Source: Caryophanales bacterium
GTDB taxonomy: Bacteria > Bacillota > Bacilli > Bacillales > Amphibacillaceae
Assembly (NCBI GenBank): GCA_029257405.1
Contig: JARIBO010000010.1
Location: forward strand, 1 to 61,585
Direction of reading: 5' to 3'
DNA length: 61,585 nt
The notes beneath the pieces are model-generated. The model was given only the letters and a program-made list of their open reading frames with translations. It had not been told where the DNA came from and made no database searches. Made by a program: the position numbers and the translations under genes. Positions 16,816-25,235 of the stretch are shown in pieces (within the stretch, counting starts at the first letter, position 1; every line of letters starts with the position of its first letter).

Positions 16816-19164
16816 ATGGAAACAACAACAAAACGTCGTTGGTTAAATAGATTTATTTTTATTTCTGGACTTATCTTAATTTCATTAGTCGTAATTGGTG
16901 CTTTTATTTTTAACTCTTATAGTAAAAAACAATTGCCTGAGACATCTGGAGAGTCTGTTTTAAATGTTTCAAATGAAGCGAGTATTACGACAGATAATAA
17001 AGGTGTTCCCCATGTAAAAGCAACAAATGAACGTGATTTATTTTTTGCTCAAGGCTACGCGCAAGCACGGGAACGCCTTTTTCAAATGGATTTATCGCGC
17101 AGACAAGCATCTGGTACCTTAAGTGAACTAATTGGGAGCCAAGCGATTGATAACGATAAATATTTCCGTACCCTTGGACTAAGACGGGCTGCAGTTGCTT
17201 CACTTGATATTTATCCTGATGATGCAAAAAAAGTTTTAAATGCTTTTACTGAAGGTGTCAATGCATTTATTGATGAAGCAACAGATAAAAGTAAGTTACC
17301 TTTAGAGTATGCTTTACTTGGGATGAAGCCTGATAAATGGACGCCAATTGACTCTTTAACAATCGGGAAATATATGGCGTTTGACTTAGGTGGCCACTGG
17401 GAAAGACAAGCCTTTAATTATTATTTATTACAATCGTTCGAAGAAGATAAAGCTTTAGAATTATTCCCGAGTTATCCTAAAAATGGATCGACTGTTATTC
17501 AACCTGATGAAATTGATATTGCCTCAAGTTTTGAAGATGTCATTATTCCTGATCCTTTTAACGGAAGTAATAATTGGGTCATTAGCGGAGATAAAACAGC
17601 TTCTGGTAAACCGTTACTCGCAGACGACCCGCATCTTGGACTCTCAACACCTTCCATTTGGTATGAAATGAGTTTAGAGTCAGAGAAAATAAATGTTGCT
17701 GGTGTTATTTTTGCTGGTGTACCAGGCATTATTTTAGGTCATAATGAAAACATTGCCTGGGGTGTTACAAATACAGGTCCAGATGTCCAACAGTTATTTA
17801 TTGAAAAACAACATCCTGATAAAGAATATGAATTTTTATTTGATGATGAATGGGAACCTGCAAAAATTATTCCTGAACCCATTCAAGTAAAAGGTGCAGA
17901 TACGGTTGATTACGAAGTCATTGAAACAAGGCATGGGCCGATTATTTCTGATTTTAGTAAAGAAACACATAGGAAAAATGCGTTTTCGCTCCAATGGACG
18001 GCACTAGAAGCGACAACTGAGCTACTCGCTATTTTAGAAATAAATAAAGCAAGTACTTGGGAGGAATTTGAAAAGGGACTTGAATATTTTTTAGCTCCTG
18101 CACAAAACTTTGTTTATATGGATGATAAAGGAACGATTGCTTATAAAGCTAATGGAAATATTCCCATTTATGAAGACGCAACAGACGCGTTACTTCCCCT
18201 TCCTGGTTGGGAGAAGAAATATAATCTAAAAGAATATATCCCATTTGATGAACTGCCTAAAGTTATTAATCCTGATAAAGGGTATATTGCTACAGCTAAT
18301 AATAAAATAGCACCTGACGACTATCCCTATCACATTAGTAATGTCTGGGCACAACCTTTTCGGTTTGACCGGATTACTGAAGTACTTGAAGCAAGTGATA
18401 AGCTTACAATAGATGATATGAAAGATTTACAAATGGATACCATAGATTTACGCGCAAAAGAGTTTATTCCGTTATTAAATGAACAGATTAAAAAATCAAA
18501 TCTGTCAACAAGTGCAAAGACTGCCCTTAACCATTTAAACAATTGGAATTATGATAACGATGCGACACGTCACGAACCAGTTATTTTTGCTGAGTGGATT
18601 AACACAATTGAAGATGAACTATATGATGAAATTCCAGAAGAAGTCGTTGATTTATTCACTAGCAATGCCCAAACAACAGATCACCTCTTAAGATTAGGTG
18701 ATAAATCAGTTTGGATTAACGAACAAAATAAATTCGACTTATTTTTAGCAGACACATTTAATATGGCGATTGACACGCTAGAAAAAAAGTACGGTACAAA
18801 TCAAACGATGTGGAACTTTGGAGAGTATCATCAAGTTGCGTTTGTTCATCCACTTGCCCAAGCTAACTTCCTTACAAAAAAACTCTTTACAAGACACCGT
18901 CCAGAACCTGTTGGAGGAAGTGGCACAACTGTCATGGCAGCAAGGGATGACGGAACGGGTCTAGTTGATCATGGTGCTTCTTGGCGTTTTGTTATTGATG
19001 GTGCTGACTTTACAACAGGTCATCATATCGTTGGTCCCGGACAATCCGGTCACTTTAGAAGTAAGTGGTACAGTGATCAATTTACTGATTGGACTAAAGG
19101 AGTTTTCCATGAAACAAATTTAAATAATGTAACAGGTGATACTTATATTCTAAAACCTGAATAA
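16816..19164 (+). CDS. Penicillin acylase family Ntn-hydrolase
   Basis: A 782-residue amidase of the penicillin acylase family (Ntn fold). An N-terminal helix (about 15-36) anchors or exports it. The A-chain has the family pattern FAQGYAQARERLFQMD. Autocatalytic cleavage would occur before Ser251 in NGSNNWVISG, which then becomes the B-chain N-terminal nucleophile. GVTNTGPD and the C-terminal GGSGTTV and GPGQSGH stretches are also characteristic. Natural substrates may be N-acyl homoserine lactones, acylated amino acids or beta-lactams; none can be assigned. It starts at ATG 16816 after AGAGGAGG and is monocistronic. Confidence 0.93.
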   Translation: METTTKRRWLNRFIFISGLILISLVVIGAFIFNSYSKKQLPETSGESVLNVSNEASITTDNKGVPHVKATNERDLFFAQGYAQARERLFQMDLSRRQASGTLSELIGSQAIDNDKYFRTLGLRRAAVASLDIYPDDAKKVLNAFTEGVNAFIDEATDKSKLPLEYALLGMKPDKWTPIDSLTIGKYMAFDLGGHWERQAFNYYLLQSFEEDKALELFPSYPKNGSTVIQPDEIDIASSFEDVIIPDPFNGSNNWVISGDKTASGKPLLADDPHLGLSTPSIWYEMSLESEKINVAGVIFAGVPGIILGHNENIAWGVTNTGPDVQQLFIEKQHPDKEYEFLFDDEWEPAKIIPEPIQVKGADTVDYEVIETRHGPIISDFSKETHRKNAFSLQWTALEATTELLAILEINKASTWEEFEKGLEYFLAPAQNFVYMDDKGTIAYKANGNIPIYEDATDALLPLPGWEKKYNLKEYIPFDELPKVINPDKGYIATANNKIAPDDYPYHISNVWAQPFRFDRITEVLEASDKLTIDDMKDLQMDTIDLRAKEFIPLLNEQIKKSNLSTSAKTALNHLNNWNYDNDATRHEPVIFAEWINTIEDELYDEIPEEVVDLFTSNAQTTDHLLRLGDKSVWINEQNKFDLFLADTFNMAIDTLEKKYGTNQTMWNFGEYHQVAFVHPLAQANFLTKKLFTRHRPEPVGGSGTTVMAARDDGTGLVDHGASWRFVIDGADFTTGHHIVGPGQSGHFRSKWYSDQFTDWTKGVFHETNLNNVTGDTYILKPE

Positions 19165-19174
19165 ATTTAACTCA

Positions 19175-19204
19175 TTAGCAGGTGAATGAACAAACACCTG
19201 CTAA
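19175..19204 (+). repeat. Hairpin without T-tract after acylase gene
   Basis: Perfect 10-base arms TTAGCAGGTG (19175-19184) and CACCTGCTAA (19195-19204) follow the stop by 10 bases. No T-run follows on either strand. It may be a degraded terminator or an mRNA 3'-end stabiliser. Confidence 0.5.
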
Positions 19205-19295
19205 AAATAAACTAATTGATTTATTAATAGTAACTAACGCTTTCATGATGTAAGATATACGGTAGTGATTTATTTATAAAAAAAGAGGTGTAAAG

Positions 19296-20123
19296 TTGAT
19301 TCAAGAAAATACAGGTAGATTTTTTATTATTTTTGCTAACATTTTAATTACAATCGTTAGTTTAGGTTTTGCTTATGTCGCATTTATCCTAGCAAGAATT
19401 AACGATACAATTGGCTCAGACGAATTAATTATTATGACCGCTGCTACATTAACAATTATGATTAGTTGGTTACTTATTTTCCTGTTTTTAAAAAAAGATA
19501 AGAAAAATATACTCTTTTTCTTTTTTATTGCTGGATTAATTTGTATAACGCTCGTATTTTTCGGTCAAGGATTATCAACACTGATCCCAGGTTTACTTTA
19601 TCTAATTGGTTCATTACTCATTTTCTTTTCAAAAAATGAACTAAAAGATAATCCAAAACCAGTTCAATTACATAATAATTGGAAGTTAACGTTTATTTTT
19701 ATCGGTAATATTTTAAATACATTCATTTGGGTCTTCTTTTGTTATATCTTTTTATTATTAATTGGTAACCGAGATTTAATTGAAAAATTGTTAAATACTA
19801 ATTTTAATGAGTCTTTTACAATATTTTTAATCATTTCAACCCTTCTCTTTATCATTTTAAACTGGATTATTTATTTCACGATTAAATTAAAAGACACACC
19901 AAAAATGTATTTTTACTTTTTAATTGTCAGTGTCTTAAATATTTCAATCGGACTTTATAATGTAGTCGTTTTAAACGGTGGGGAAGTTCCACCACCTGAA
20001 GCATTAATTGGCTTTTTAGTACAAGCACCTGTTTTCTTATTCCTCTTCCCTGGATTTTTATATATTCTTGGATTTGCAATGAGAGAAAAAGCTTTTGTTT
20101 ATACTGAAGAAGCGACTAAATAA
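19296..20123 (+). CDS. Polytopic membrane protein of unknown function
   Basis: A 275-residue protein that I do not recognise. It is almost entirely hydrophobic, with seven or eight predicted helices separated by short polar loops such as KKDKKN and KLKDTPK. No catalytic or transport signature is visible. It probably starts at TTG 19296, because AGAGGTG (19284-19290) lies five bases upstream and no ATG in the first stretch has a binding site. It precedes the thymidine kinase gene by 28 bases, so the two may share a message. Confidence 0.65.
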   Translation: MIQENTGRFFIIFANILITIVSLGFAYVAFILARINDTIGSDELIIMTAATLTIMISWLLIFLFLKKDKKNILFFFFIAGLICITLVFFGQGLSTLIPGLLYLIGSLLIFFSKNELKDNPKPVQLHNNWKLTFIFIGNILNTFIWVFFCYIFLLLIGNRDLIEKLLNTNFNESFTIFLIISTLLFIILNWIIYFTIKLKDTPKMYFYFLIVSVLNISIGLYNVVVLNGGEVPPPEALIGFLVQAPVFLFLFPGFLYILGFAMREKAFVYTEEATK

Positions 20124-20151
20124 TTGATCAAACTTCTTTGGAGGAATAAAC

Positions 20152-20739
20152 GTGGCAAAACTTTTTTTTCATTATTCAACAATGTCAGCAGGTAAAAGTC
20201 TAGAAATAATTAAAGTAGCCTATAACTACGAGGTACAAGATAAGCAAGTGCTCATTCTCACTTCAGAACTTGATAATCGCTATGAAGTTGGAAAAGTATG
20301 GAGTCGTACAGGTTTTGAAAAAGAAGCAGTTACCTTTAATAAACAAACGCATTTATTAGAGCTCGTTTTACACTGTGAGAACATCCCTACTTCAATATTA
20401 ATTGATGAAGCACAATTTTTAACAAAAGAACAAGTCATTCAACTAACTGAAATCGTCGATAAGCACAACATAACGGTTATGTGTTACGGTTTAAAAAATG
20501 ATTCTTTTAATGAGCTTTTTGAAGGATCAAAATATTTACTTATTTATGCTGATAATATTAAAGAATTAAAAACAGAATGTTGGTATTGTCATAAAAAAGC
20601 AATTATGAATTTAAGATTCAACGAACAAGGAAAACCAATTTATTCAGGTAAGCAAGTTGATATCGGTGGTAATGAGAAGTATTTACCTGTTTGTCGTAAT
20701 TGTTATAAAAATGTGACTCATTTTAAACAACCTAAGTAA
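20152..20739 (+). CDS. tdk: Thymidine kinase, E. coli-like subgroup
   Basis: Phosphorylates thymidine to dTMP in the salvage pathway. The 195 residues carry a P-loop reading STMSAGKS, the Walker B/catalytic region LIDEAQFL, and a zinc ribbon with Cys pairs (CWYC and CRNC). The P-loop and lines such as MCYGLKNDSFNELFEGS and VDIGGNEKYLPVCR resemble the E. coli enzyme (SAMNAGKS) more than the usual Bacillus TDK with GSMFSGKS. A second, canonical tdk may exist elsewhere. The start is GTG 20152 after GGAGG. Confidence 0.9.
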   Translation: MAKLFFHYSTMSAGKSLEIIKVAYNYEVQDKQVLILTSELDNRYEVGKVWSRTGFEKEAVTFNKQTHLLELVLHCENIPTSILIDEAQFLTKEQVIQLTEIVDKHNITVMCYGLKNDSFNELFEGSKYLLIYADNIKELKTECWYCHKKAIMNLRFNEQGKPIYSGKQVDIGGNEKYLPVCRNCYKNVTHFKQPK

Positions 20740-20770
20740 ATGAATCTGATTAATTAATATGAGGTGTTTT

Positions 20771-21553
20771 ATGGATTATGTTAAACCAAGTACATTAATT
20801 ATTGATGTTGCCAAGTCTGGTAAAGTTAGGTCTGAACTTTCAGCCATGCAAATTTTAATGCGGGGCTTTCTTGCTGGTGTCTTTTTAAGTTATGCGACCA
20901 TTCTCGCCCTAACTGCTGCTATCCAAACAGACATTGATTTTTTCGGCGCACTTATTTTCCCAGCAGGTTTTGTTTTAGTAACTTTGCTTGGTCTTGAACT
21001 TGTCACAGGTTCATTTGCCTTAATGCCAATTGCTATCCTAGGAAAACAGACAACAAAGAAAAAAATGATCCATAATTTTTCTTGGAGTTTCATTGGTAAC
21101 TTAATTGGTGGACTTTTCTTCGCTCTATTATTTACATTTTATATTGCAAATACAGATACTTTTGATAGTAATCTTTTAATCGAAAAATTAATTGCAGTTT
21201 CAGAAGGTAAAACGCTAGCCTATAAAAATGCCGGATCAACTGGCGTCGCTGTTTTACTTATCAAAGCTTTTCTATGTAACTGGATGGTAACGATGGGTGT
21301 CATTATGAGCTTTACCTCTACTTCTACTTTAGGTAAAATAGTTGCCATGTGGTTGCCAATCTTAATTTTCTTTGCTTTAGGTTTCGAACACGCAGTCGTA
21401 AATATGTTTATTATACCAGCTGGCATGTTGCTTGGTGCTGACATAACAATGACTGACTGGTGGTTATGGAATCAAATACCTGTAACGATTGGAAACTTTA
21501 TTAGTGGCTTTTTCTTTACCGGATTTTTATTACACTATATGCTAAAAAAATAA
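20771..21553 (+). CDS. Formate/nitrite transporter family channel
   Basis: A 260-residue pentameric membrane channel of the FNT family with six helices. The GFEHAVVNMF stretch holds the central-gate histidine, and CNWMVTMGV matches a second family signature. Members carry formate, nitrite, hydrosulfide or lactate; the specificity is not evident. The start is ATG 20771, because GAGGTG at 20761-20766 precedes it; an ATG at 20759 overlaps that site. It follows tdk closely and ends in a strong shared terminator. Confidence 0.9.
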   Translation: MDYVKPSTLIIDVAKSGKVRSELSAMQILMRGFLAGVFLSYATILALTAAIQTDIDFFGALIFPAGFVLVTLLGLELVTGSFALMPIAILGKQTTKKKMIHNFSWSFIGNLIGGLFFALLFTFYIANTDTFDSNLLIEKLIAVSEGKTLAYKNAGSTGVAVLLIKAFLCNWMVTMGVIMSFTSTSTLGKIVAMWLPILIFFALGFEHAVVNMFIIPAGMLLGADITMTDWWLWNQIPVTIGNFISGFFFTGFLLHYMLKK

Positions 21554-21584
21554 CCTTAACTCAAAAATGAGTTAAGGTTATTTT
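21547..21584. terminator. Bidirectional intrinsic terminator
   Basis: Perfect 16-base arms (21547-21562, 21569-21584) lie between the convergent FNT channel gene and mvaS, overlapping the FNT stop codon. Confidence 0.93.
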
Positions 21585-22757
21585 TTAGCTTTTTTTATTT
21601 TTATATTGACGCATATGATCTTTAATTCCTGATAAATAAATTGTAGCAGGATCTGATTCTTCGTCATACTCAATTGACGAACCATCTGTTGGTAGTTCTT
21701 TTAAGAACTCTGTTTCATATTCAGCAACAGTTACTTCTTTCCGGTTAGCAAGTAATTCTTTATGATTAGCTGTATTTAAATGCTCACGGAAACCTTCTTC
21801 TAAAATACCCGTAAAGAACTCGCCAACAGAACCTGAACCATAGCTATATAAACCAATGCGAGCACCTGCTTTTAAGTCTGTTTGATTTTCAAGTAATGAA
21901 AGTAAACTTAAATACAGTGAACCCGTATAAATATTTCCTACTAAACGATTATAAGTCGTACTAATTTTGTAATTGCTTTCTAAACGACTTGCAACATCTT
22001 CTGACATTGACTCTAAATGAGGTTTTAAAGCTTTTTCACCCATTCGCGTGTATGGTAAATGGAAACAAATTGCTTCAAAATCTGAAAAATCACGATTTGT
22101 TTTTTCTTTATATGCTGACCACACATCTGCAAAGAACTCAATATATTTATCGTTTGAATATTTACCATCTACAATAGCAACATCTGAATAGACTGGTCGC
22201 CAGAAATCCATAATATCATCTGTTTGATAGGTTGATTCTTGTTCAATCGTCATTATTTTTGGATCTTTACTTAATAGTATTGCAACTGCACCAGCACCTT
22301 GAGTTACTTCACCTGGAGTTGCTAAACCATAACGTGCAATATCTGATGCTAAAACGAGAACTTTACTATCTGGGTTAAGTGCAATATGACCTCTTCCCAG
22401 TTGAATAGCTGCTGTTGCACCATAACAAGCCTGCTTTGTTTCGATTGCTCGAACATTTTTCTTTAAACCAAGTAGACTGTTTACATAAACTGCGCCAGCT
22501 TTTGAATGATCGATTCCTGTTTCAGTTCCAAATATAACAAAATCAATTTTTTCACGATCAGTTTCATCAATTAATTGAAGCGCAGCGTTTGCTGCCATTG
22601 TGACAGTATCTTGCGTGACAGGATTGACTGCCATTTCATCTTGACCGATACCTTTTGTATATTTTAATGGATCATCACCTCTAGCTTCTGCTAAATTAAC
22701 CATATCAATATACATATGTGGTGCGAAGAAACCTATTTTATCTATTCCTATTTTCAA
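21585..22757 (-). CDS. mvaS: Hydroxymethylglutaryl-CoA synthase
   Basis: Condenses acetyl-CoA with acetoacetyl-CoA to HMG-CoA, the first committed step of the mevalonate route to isoprenoids. The 390 residues show Glu79 (FGTETGID), the acyl-accepting Cys111 (KQACYGA) and His233 (CFHLPYTRMG), the same numbers as in S. aureus MvaS. The start is TTG 22757, because AAAGGAG lies eight bases upstream and no in-frame ATG fits. No HMG-CoA reductase gene (mvaA) lies beside it, unlike in Staphylococcus. A 12-base-arm palindrome sits about 60-90 bases before the start. Confidence 0.97.
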   Translation of the reverse strand: MKIGIDKIGFFAPHMYIDMVNLAEARGDDPLKYTKGIGQDEMAVNPVTQDTVTMAANAALQLIDETDREKIDFVIFGTETGIDHSKAGAVYVNSLLGLKKNVRAIETKQACYGATAAIQLGRGHIALNPDSKVLVLASDIARYGLATPGEVTQGAGAVAILLSKDPKIMTIEQESTYQTDDIMDFWRPVYSDVAIVDGKYSNDKYIEFFADVWSAYKEKTNRDFSDFEAICFHLPYTRMGEKALKPHLESMSEDVASRLESNYKISTTYNRLVGNIYTGSLYLSLLSLLENQTDLKAGARIGLYSYGSGSVGEFFTGILEEGFREHLNTANHKELLANRKEVTVAEYETEFLKELPTDGSSIEYDEESDPATIYLSGIKDHMRQYKNKKS

Positions 22758-22814
22758 ATGTCATTCTCCTTTAATTAAAGTTCTTGTGAAACATTGAACA
22801 TATGTAAACCTTTA

Positions 22815-22844
22815 ATAGAGAGCTTAACTCTCTAAGCTCTCTAT
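22815..22844 (-). promoter_or_regulatory. Palindrome upstream of mvaS
   Basis: Perfect 12-base arms (22815-22826, 22833-22844) around a 6-base centre, lying 58-87 bases before the mvaS start. No T-run follows on the minus strand, so it is not a normal terminator for the gene at 22917. An operator or a leader hairpin of mvaS is more likely. Confidence 0.5.
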
Positions 22845-22916
22845 ATAATCTCATATTTAAGTAGTAAAAGAAAGTTGTTTTACTTATTTATTCGAAATTG
22901 ACATAAGTGTTATGCT

Positions 22917-23237
22917 TTATTTTCTATAACCGACTTCTTTAAGTTTTTCGCGTGTTTCTTCCGTTCCAAAATTATAAATAAATTCATATACTTCCATTAA
23001 ATTATCGTCACTTTCTCTACGCATTTCGTCAACTTCACCTTCAGCAAATGGTTTAAATGGTATATTTTTTGCTGCAAAAATAAAATCTTTACTATCGTTT
23101 TCTTCAAGTAGACTTTGAAATCCAACAATTTGAGAAGGCGTTGTAATCACTTCATACTCAACTGTGTCAGGTATACTAACATCACTAATTGTGCGTTTAG
23201 CTAATGAAATAAAATACGTTTTTTTCTTTTCTTCCAT
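22917..23237 (-). CDS. Hypothetical protein, about 106 residues
   Basis: A small, charged, soluble protein that I do not recognise. It contains VEYEVITTPSQIVGFQSLLEE and ends in a helical EETREKLKEVGYRK. The wording suggests a mixed alpha/beta fold. The ATG at 23237 is chosen because AAGGAG lies eight bases before it; a GTG at 23246 overlaps that site. It lies upstream of mvaS on the same strand with a 160-base gap, so co-transcription is uncertain. Confidence 0.6.
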   Translation of the reverse strand: MEEKKKTYFISLAKRTISDVSIPDTVEYEVITTPSQIVGFQSLLEENDSKDFIFAAKNIPFKPFAEGEVDEMRRESDDNLMEVYEFIYNFGTEETREKLKEVGYRK

Positions 23238-23287
23238 CTCTATCACTCCTTAATGTTTATTATTACCCTATTATTTTGAACTTAAAC

Positions 23288-23317
23288 AAAAAAATACAAC
23301 TCAGTTGAGTTGTATTT
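23288..23317 (-). terminator. Intrinsic terminator after lipoprotein gene
   Basis: Arms of 12 bases (23292-23303, 23306-23317) followed on the minus strand by a T-run. It overlaps the end of the lipoprotein gene. Confidence 0.85.
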
Positions 23318-24067
23318 TTATTTATTTATTTGCATATTTAACATTTTCCAGCTATCTTCGCCGAGTCTCATGGTTAAATCGATTGTATAACTCATCTCTC
23401 GATCATGATCGATTGCTGCAAAACCTACAATATGATCTTTCCCAGTTTTTTCAGTAAAACGATGTTCTAAATCTTCTTGTTTAATCCCTTTTACTAATTC
23501 TGCTTCTTGAGGATAGTCCACGTTTGTGATTTTAAGTGTGTTATTATTTTTATTTAATGTAATATTTTGACCTAAGTATCCTTCTAAAACTTTATAATCA
23601 CGATTGTTTTGTGCCCAAATAATGTTTTCGGCCGCTTGTTCTATGTTTTCATCTTTTACAACAGGCTTTTTCTCAGTTTCTGTTTTTTTATTTGGTTTAA
23701 CTTCTTTTTTTGGTTCTGTTTCTACTTTTGATTCTGTTTTGGGTTTATTTTCAGCTTTTGGTTTTGTTTCTGTTTCTGTTTTTTCAGCTGATTTTTTTGT
23801 ACTCTCAGCAGGTTTTTCACTTTGCTTTTGTTCTGACTTTGTTTCAGTTTCAGCTTCTGCTTCTTTTGTTGGTTCTTCTGTTTTTACTGACTCATCTTTA
23901 TTTTCTCCTTGTTCTTTTACTTCTTCTTCTTTAGCTTCTTCACTTTTTTCTTCATTTTCTTTCACCGCTTCATCTTTAACTCCTGAACTTTCTTCTACTT
24001 CATCTTTACTTGAACCACAAGCTGCTAATACACCCATTAATAAAACTACAATTAATAAACGCTTCAT
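23318..24067 (-). CDS. Lipoprotein with long Lys/Glu-rich linker
   Basis: A 249-residue surface lipoprotein. The signal peptide MKRLLIVVLLMGVLAAC ends in lipobox LAAC with Cys17. Residues about 20-140 are a low-complexity spacer of Glu, Lys, Thr and Ser, likely to span the cell wall. The last 100 or so residues form a compact domain (NNRDYKVLEGYLGQNITL ... SYTIDLTMRLGEDSWKML) that I cannot name. The ATG at 24067 follows AAGGGAG, and an upstream start would add residues before the signal peptide. The function is unknown. Confidence 0.82.
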   Translation of the reverse strand: MKRLLIVVLLMGVLAACGSSKDEVEESSGVKDEAVKENEEKSEEAKEEEVKEQGENKDESVKTEEPTKEAEAETETKSEQKQSEKPAESTKKSAEKTETETKPKAENKPKTESKVETEPKKEVKPNKKTETEKKPVVKDENIEQAAENIIWAQNNRDYKVLEGYLGQNITLNKNNNTLKITNVDYPQEAELVKGIKQEDLEHRFTEKTGKDHIVGFAAIDHDREMSYTIDLTMRLGEDSWKMLNMQINK

Positions 24068-24129
24068 CTTTTTTAGCTCCCTTATTATGCCATATTTACA
24101 TACTACCATATAAAAAAACGAAAGAAAAA

Positions 24130-24153
24130 TAGACTACTAGAAATAGTAGCCTA
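24130..24153 (-). terminator. Intrinsic terminator after GNAT gene
   Basis: Arms 24130-24139 and 24144-24153 pair on the minus-strand RNA with one G-U wobble and are followed by a T-rich tract. It overlaps the GNAT stop codon. Confidence 0.82.
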
Positions 24154-24723
24154 CGATAACAATTCATATACTTCTTCGTTCTTAATATAATCAATGTTAG
24201 GACTTAATTGATCACTTAAATAAGCATGGCGTGTGACTGTGTAAAGATTATATTTCACTTCATTTTGATTAATAAACGAATAAATTATATTGTGATCACT
24301 CGTTGCTTCAGCAACATATGCTAACTTTAATGCTGCTTTTTGAGAGCGATAATTATTTACTCTAATTTTTAAATAAACGACTTCGATATTTGTTTCATTA
24401 AAAATTTCAGTTAAAAATAATTGTTTTGCAATTTTATTATAACCTTTTCCATGATAATCTTTACCTAACCATGTTGCTAAAAAACCACCATATTCGGTTA
24501 TATCATAAAGTGTTATCATCCCTATTGGTTGATTCCACTCATTAACAATCACTCTATTAATCATTTCACCGCGTTCTTCTGCGGCTAATATATGTGTGAC
24601 ATTAGTTAAATACTGATTAAAATCATTTACATAATTACGAACGTAAGGTGAAACGTCCGGATGGCTCATCTCGTTGAATAATACATAATGTTCTTCGACT
24701 GTTAAATTATATTTTTTTAACAT
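24151..24723 (-). CDS. GNAT-family acetyltransferase
   Basis: A 190-residue N-acetyltransferase-like protein. The core runs from NQPIGMITLYDI through FLATWLGKDYHGKGYNKIAKQLFL, where the Gly-rich HGKGYNKIAK segment is the acetyl-CoA pyrophosphate loop, to the VYLKIRVNNYRSQKAALKLAY helix typical of RimJ/RimL-like enzymes. The substrate is unknown. The ATG at 24723 follows AGGAGG. It is the second gene behind an M-box Mg2+ riboswitch, after a 35-residue ORF, so its expression is predicted to rise when Mg2+ is scarce. That is an unusual target for this riboswitch. Confidence 0.82.
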   Translation of the reverse strand: MLKKYNLTVEEHYVLFNEMSHPDVSPYVRNYVNDFNQYLTNVTHILAAEERGEMINRVIVNEWNQPIGMITLYDITEYGGFLATWLGKDYHGKGYNKIAKQLFLTEIFNETNIEVVYLKIRVNNYRSQKAALKLAYVAEATSDHNIIYSFINQNEVKYNLYTVTRHAYLSDQLSPNIDYIKNEEVYELLS

Positions 24724-24781
24724 AACATTACCTCCTTAGCCGTAAGCGGCAAATATATAGAAGTAATTTAGTTATGAGCCC

Positions 24782-24889
24782 TTAAAATTGACGACTTTTA
24801 AGAGGATGAGCTAATCTCTCACCACATTCTCTCCCTAAATTAAATTTAAATGCAATGTAGTTACTTTCCGGAATACTGTCACTAGACAT
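24782..24889 (-). CDS. 35-residue ORF under the M-box riboswitch
   Basis: A short ORF between the riboswitch terminator and the GNAT gene. It starts at ATG 24889, seven bases after AAAAGGGGGG, and encodes a polar peptide beginning MSSDSIPESNYIAFKF and ending LKSRQF, with one Cys and no membrane segment. It stops 58 bases before the GNAT start. It may be a Mg2+-stress small protein or a leader peptide whose translation affects the downstream gene. I know of no matching family; chance cannot be ruled out, although the binding site is strong. Confidence 0.5.
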   Translation of the reverse strand: MSSDSIPESNYIAFKFNLGRECGERLAHPLKSRQF

Positions 24890-24925
24890 GACTCATCCCC
24901 CCTTTTCTAAAATTAATTTTAGAAA

Positions 24926-24963
24926 CAAAAATACATACCTACATGATAAATAGAGGTATGTAT
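24926..24963 (-). terminator. Regulated terminator of the M-box
   Basis: Ten-base arms (24931-24940, 24954-24963) with a T-run on the minus strand (24930-24926). Its promoter-proximal arm overlaps bases (24949-24959) that can instead pair with the riboswitch P1 strand at 24981-24990, forming an antiterminator. Mg2+ binding should free the terminator and switch the genes off. Confidence 0.88.
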
Positions 24964-24980
24964 CAATAATTGATATAAAT

Positions 24981-25141
24981 TACCTCTATTCGTTTGAGCT
25001 TTAGCACTGTCAGACGTAGGAAGTAATTCCAGTTACGTTAAAAATAACCTTAATTCGATTATTTTATTTAACCCATTGGCGTCTTTAGACATTTCTGGGT
25101 AGCAACATTTCTTCAAACAGTAGCCTCACCTAACGAGGTAT
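24981..25141 (-). promoter_or_regulatory. M-box (ykoK-type) Mg2+ riboswitch
   Basis: Read on the minus strand, the region carries the M-box landmarks in order: CTCGTTAGGTGAGGCT, GCTACCCAGAAATGTC, AAAGACGCCAATGGGT and CAGTGCTAAAGCTC. The outer P1 helix pairs TACCTC near 25140 with GAGGTA near 24981. The aptamer senses Mg2+ directly and usually controls Mg2+ importers such as MgtE. Here it is followed by a terminator, a 35-residue ORF and a GNAT gene. A promoter stands just upstream. Confidence 0.95.
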
Positions 25142-25158
25142 ATAGTTTTCTTACTTAA

Positions 25159-25187
25159 AATATAACAAAAAACGTCTAAAAAAGCAA
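25159..25187 (-). promoter_or_regulatory. Promoter of the M-box transcript
   Basis: On the minus strand TTGCTT (25187-25182) and TATATT (25164-25159) are 17 bases apart, placing the transcript start near 25152, about 10 bases before the aptamer. Confidence 0.7.
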
Positions 25188-25235
25188 TCTTTTTTTATTC
25201 CTTTATTTACATAATTATAAACTTAAAAATATAAT

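Noticed and set aside
23604-24113. Long plus-strand frame rich in Ser, Phe and Val
   Set aside because: It is the antisense shadow of the low-complexity lipoprotein linker, with no ribosome binding site.
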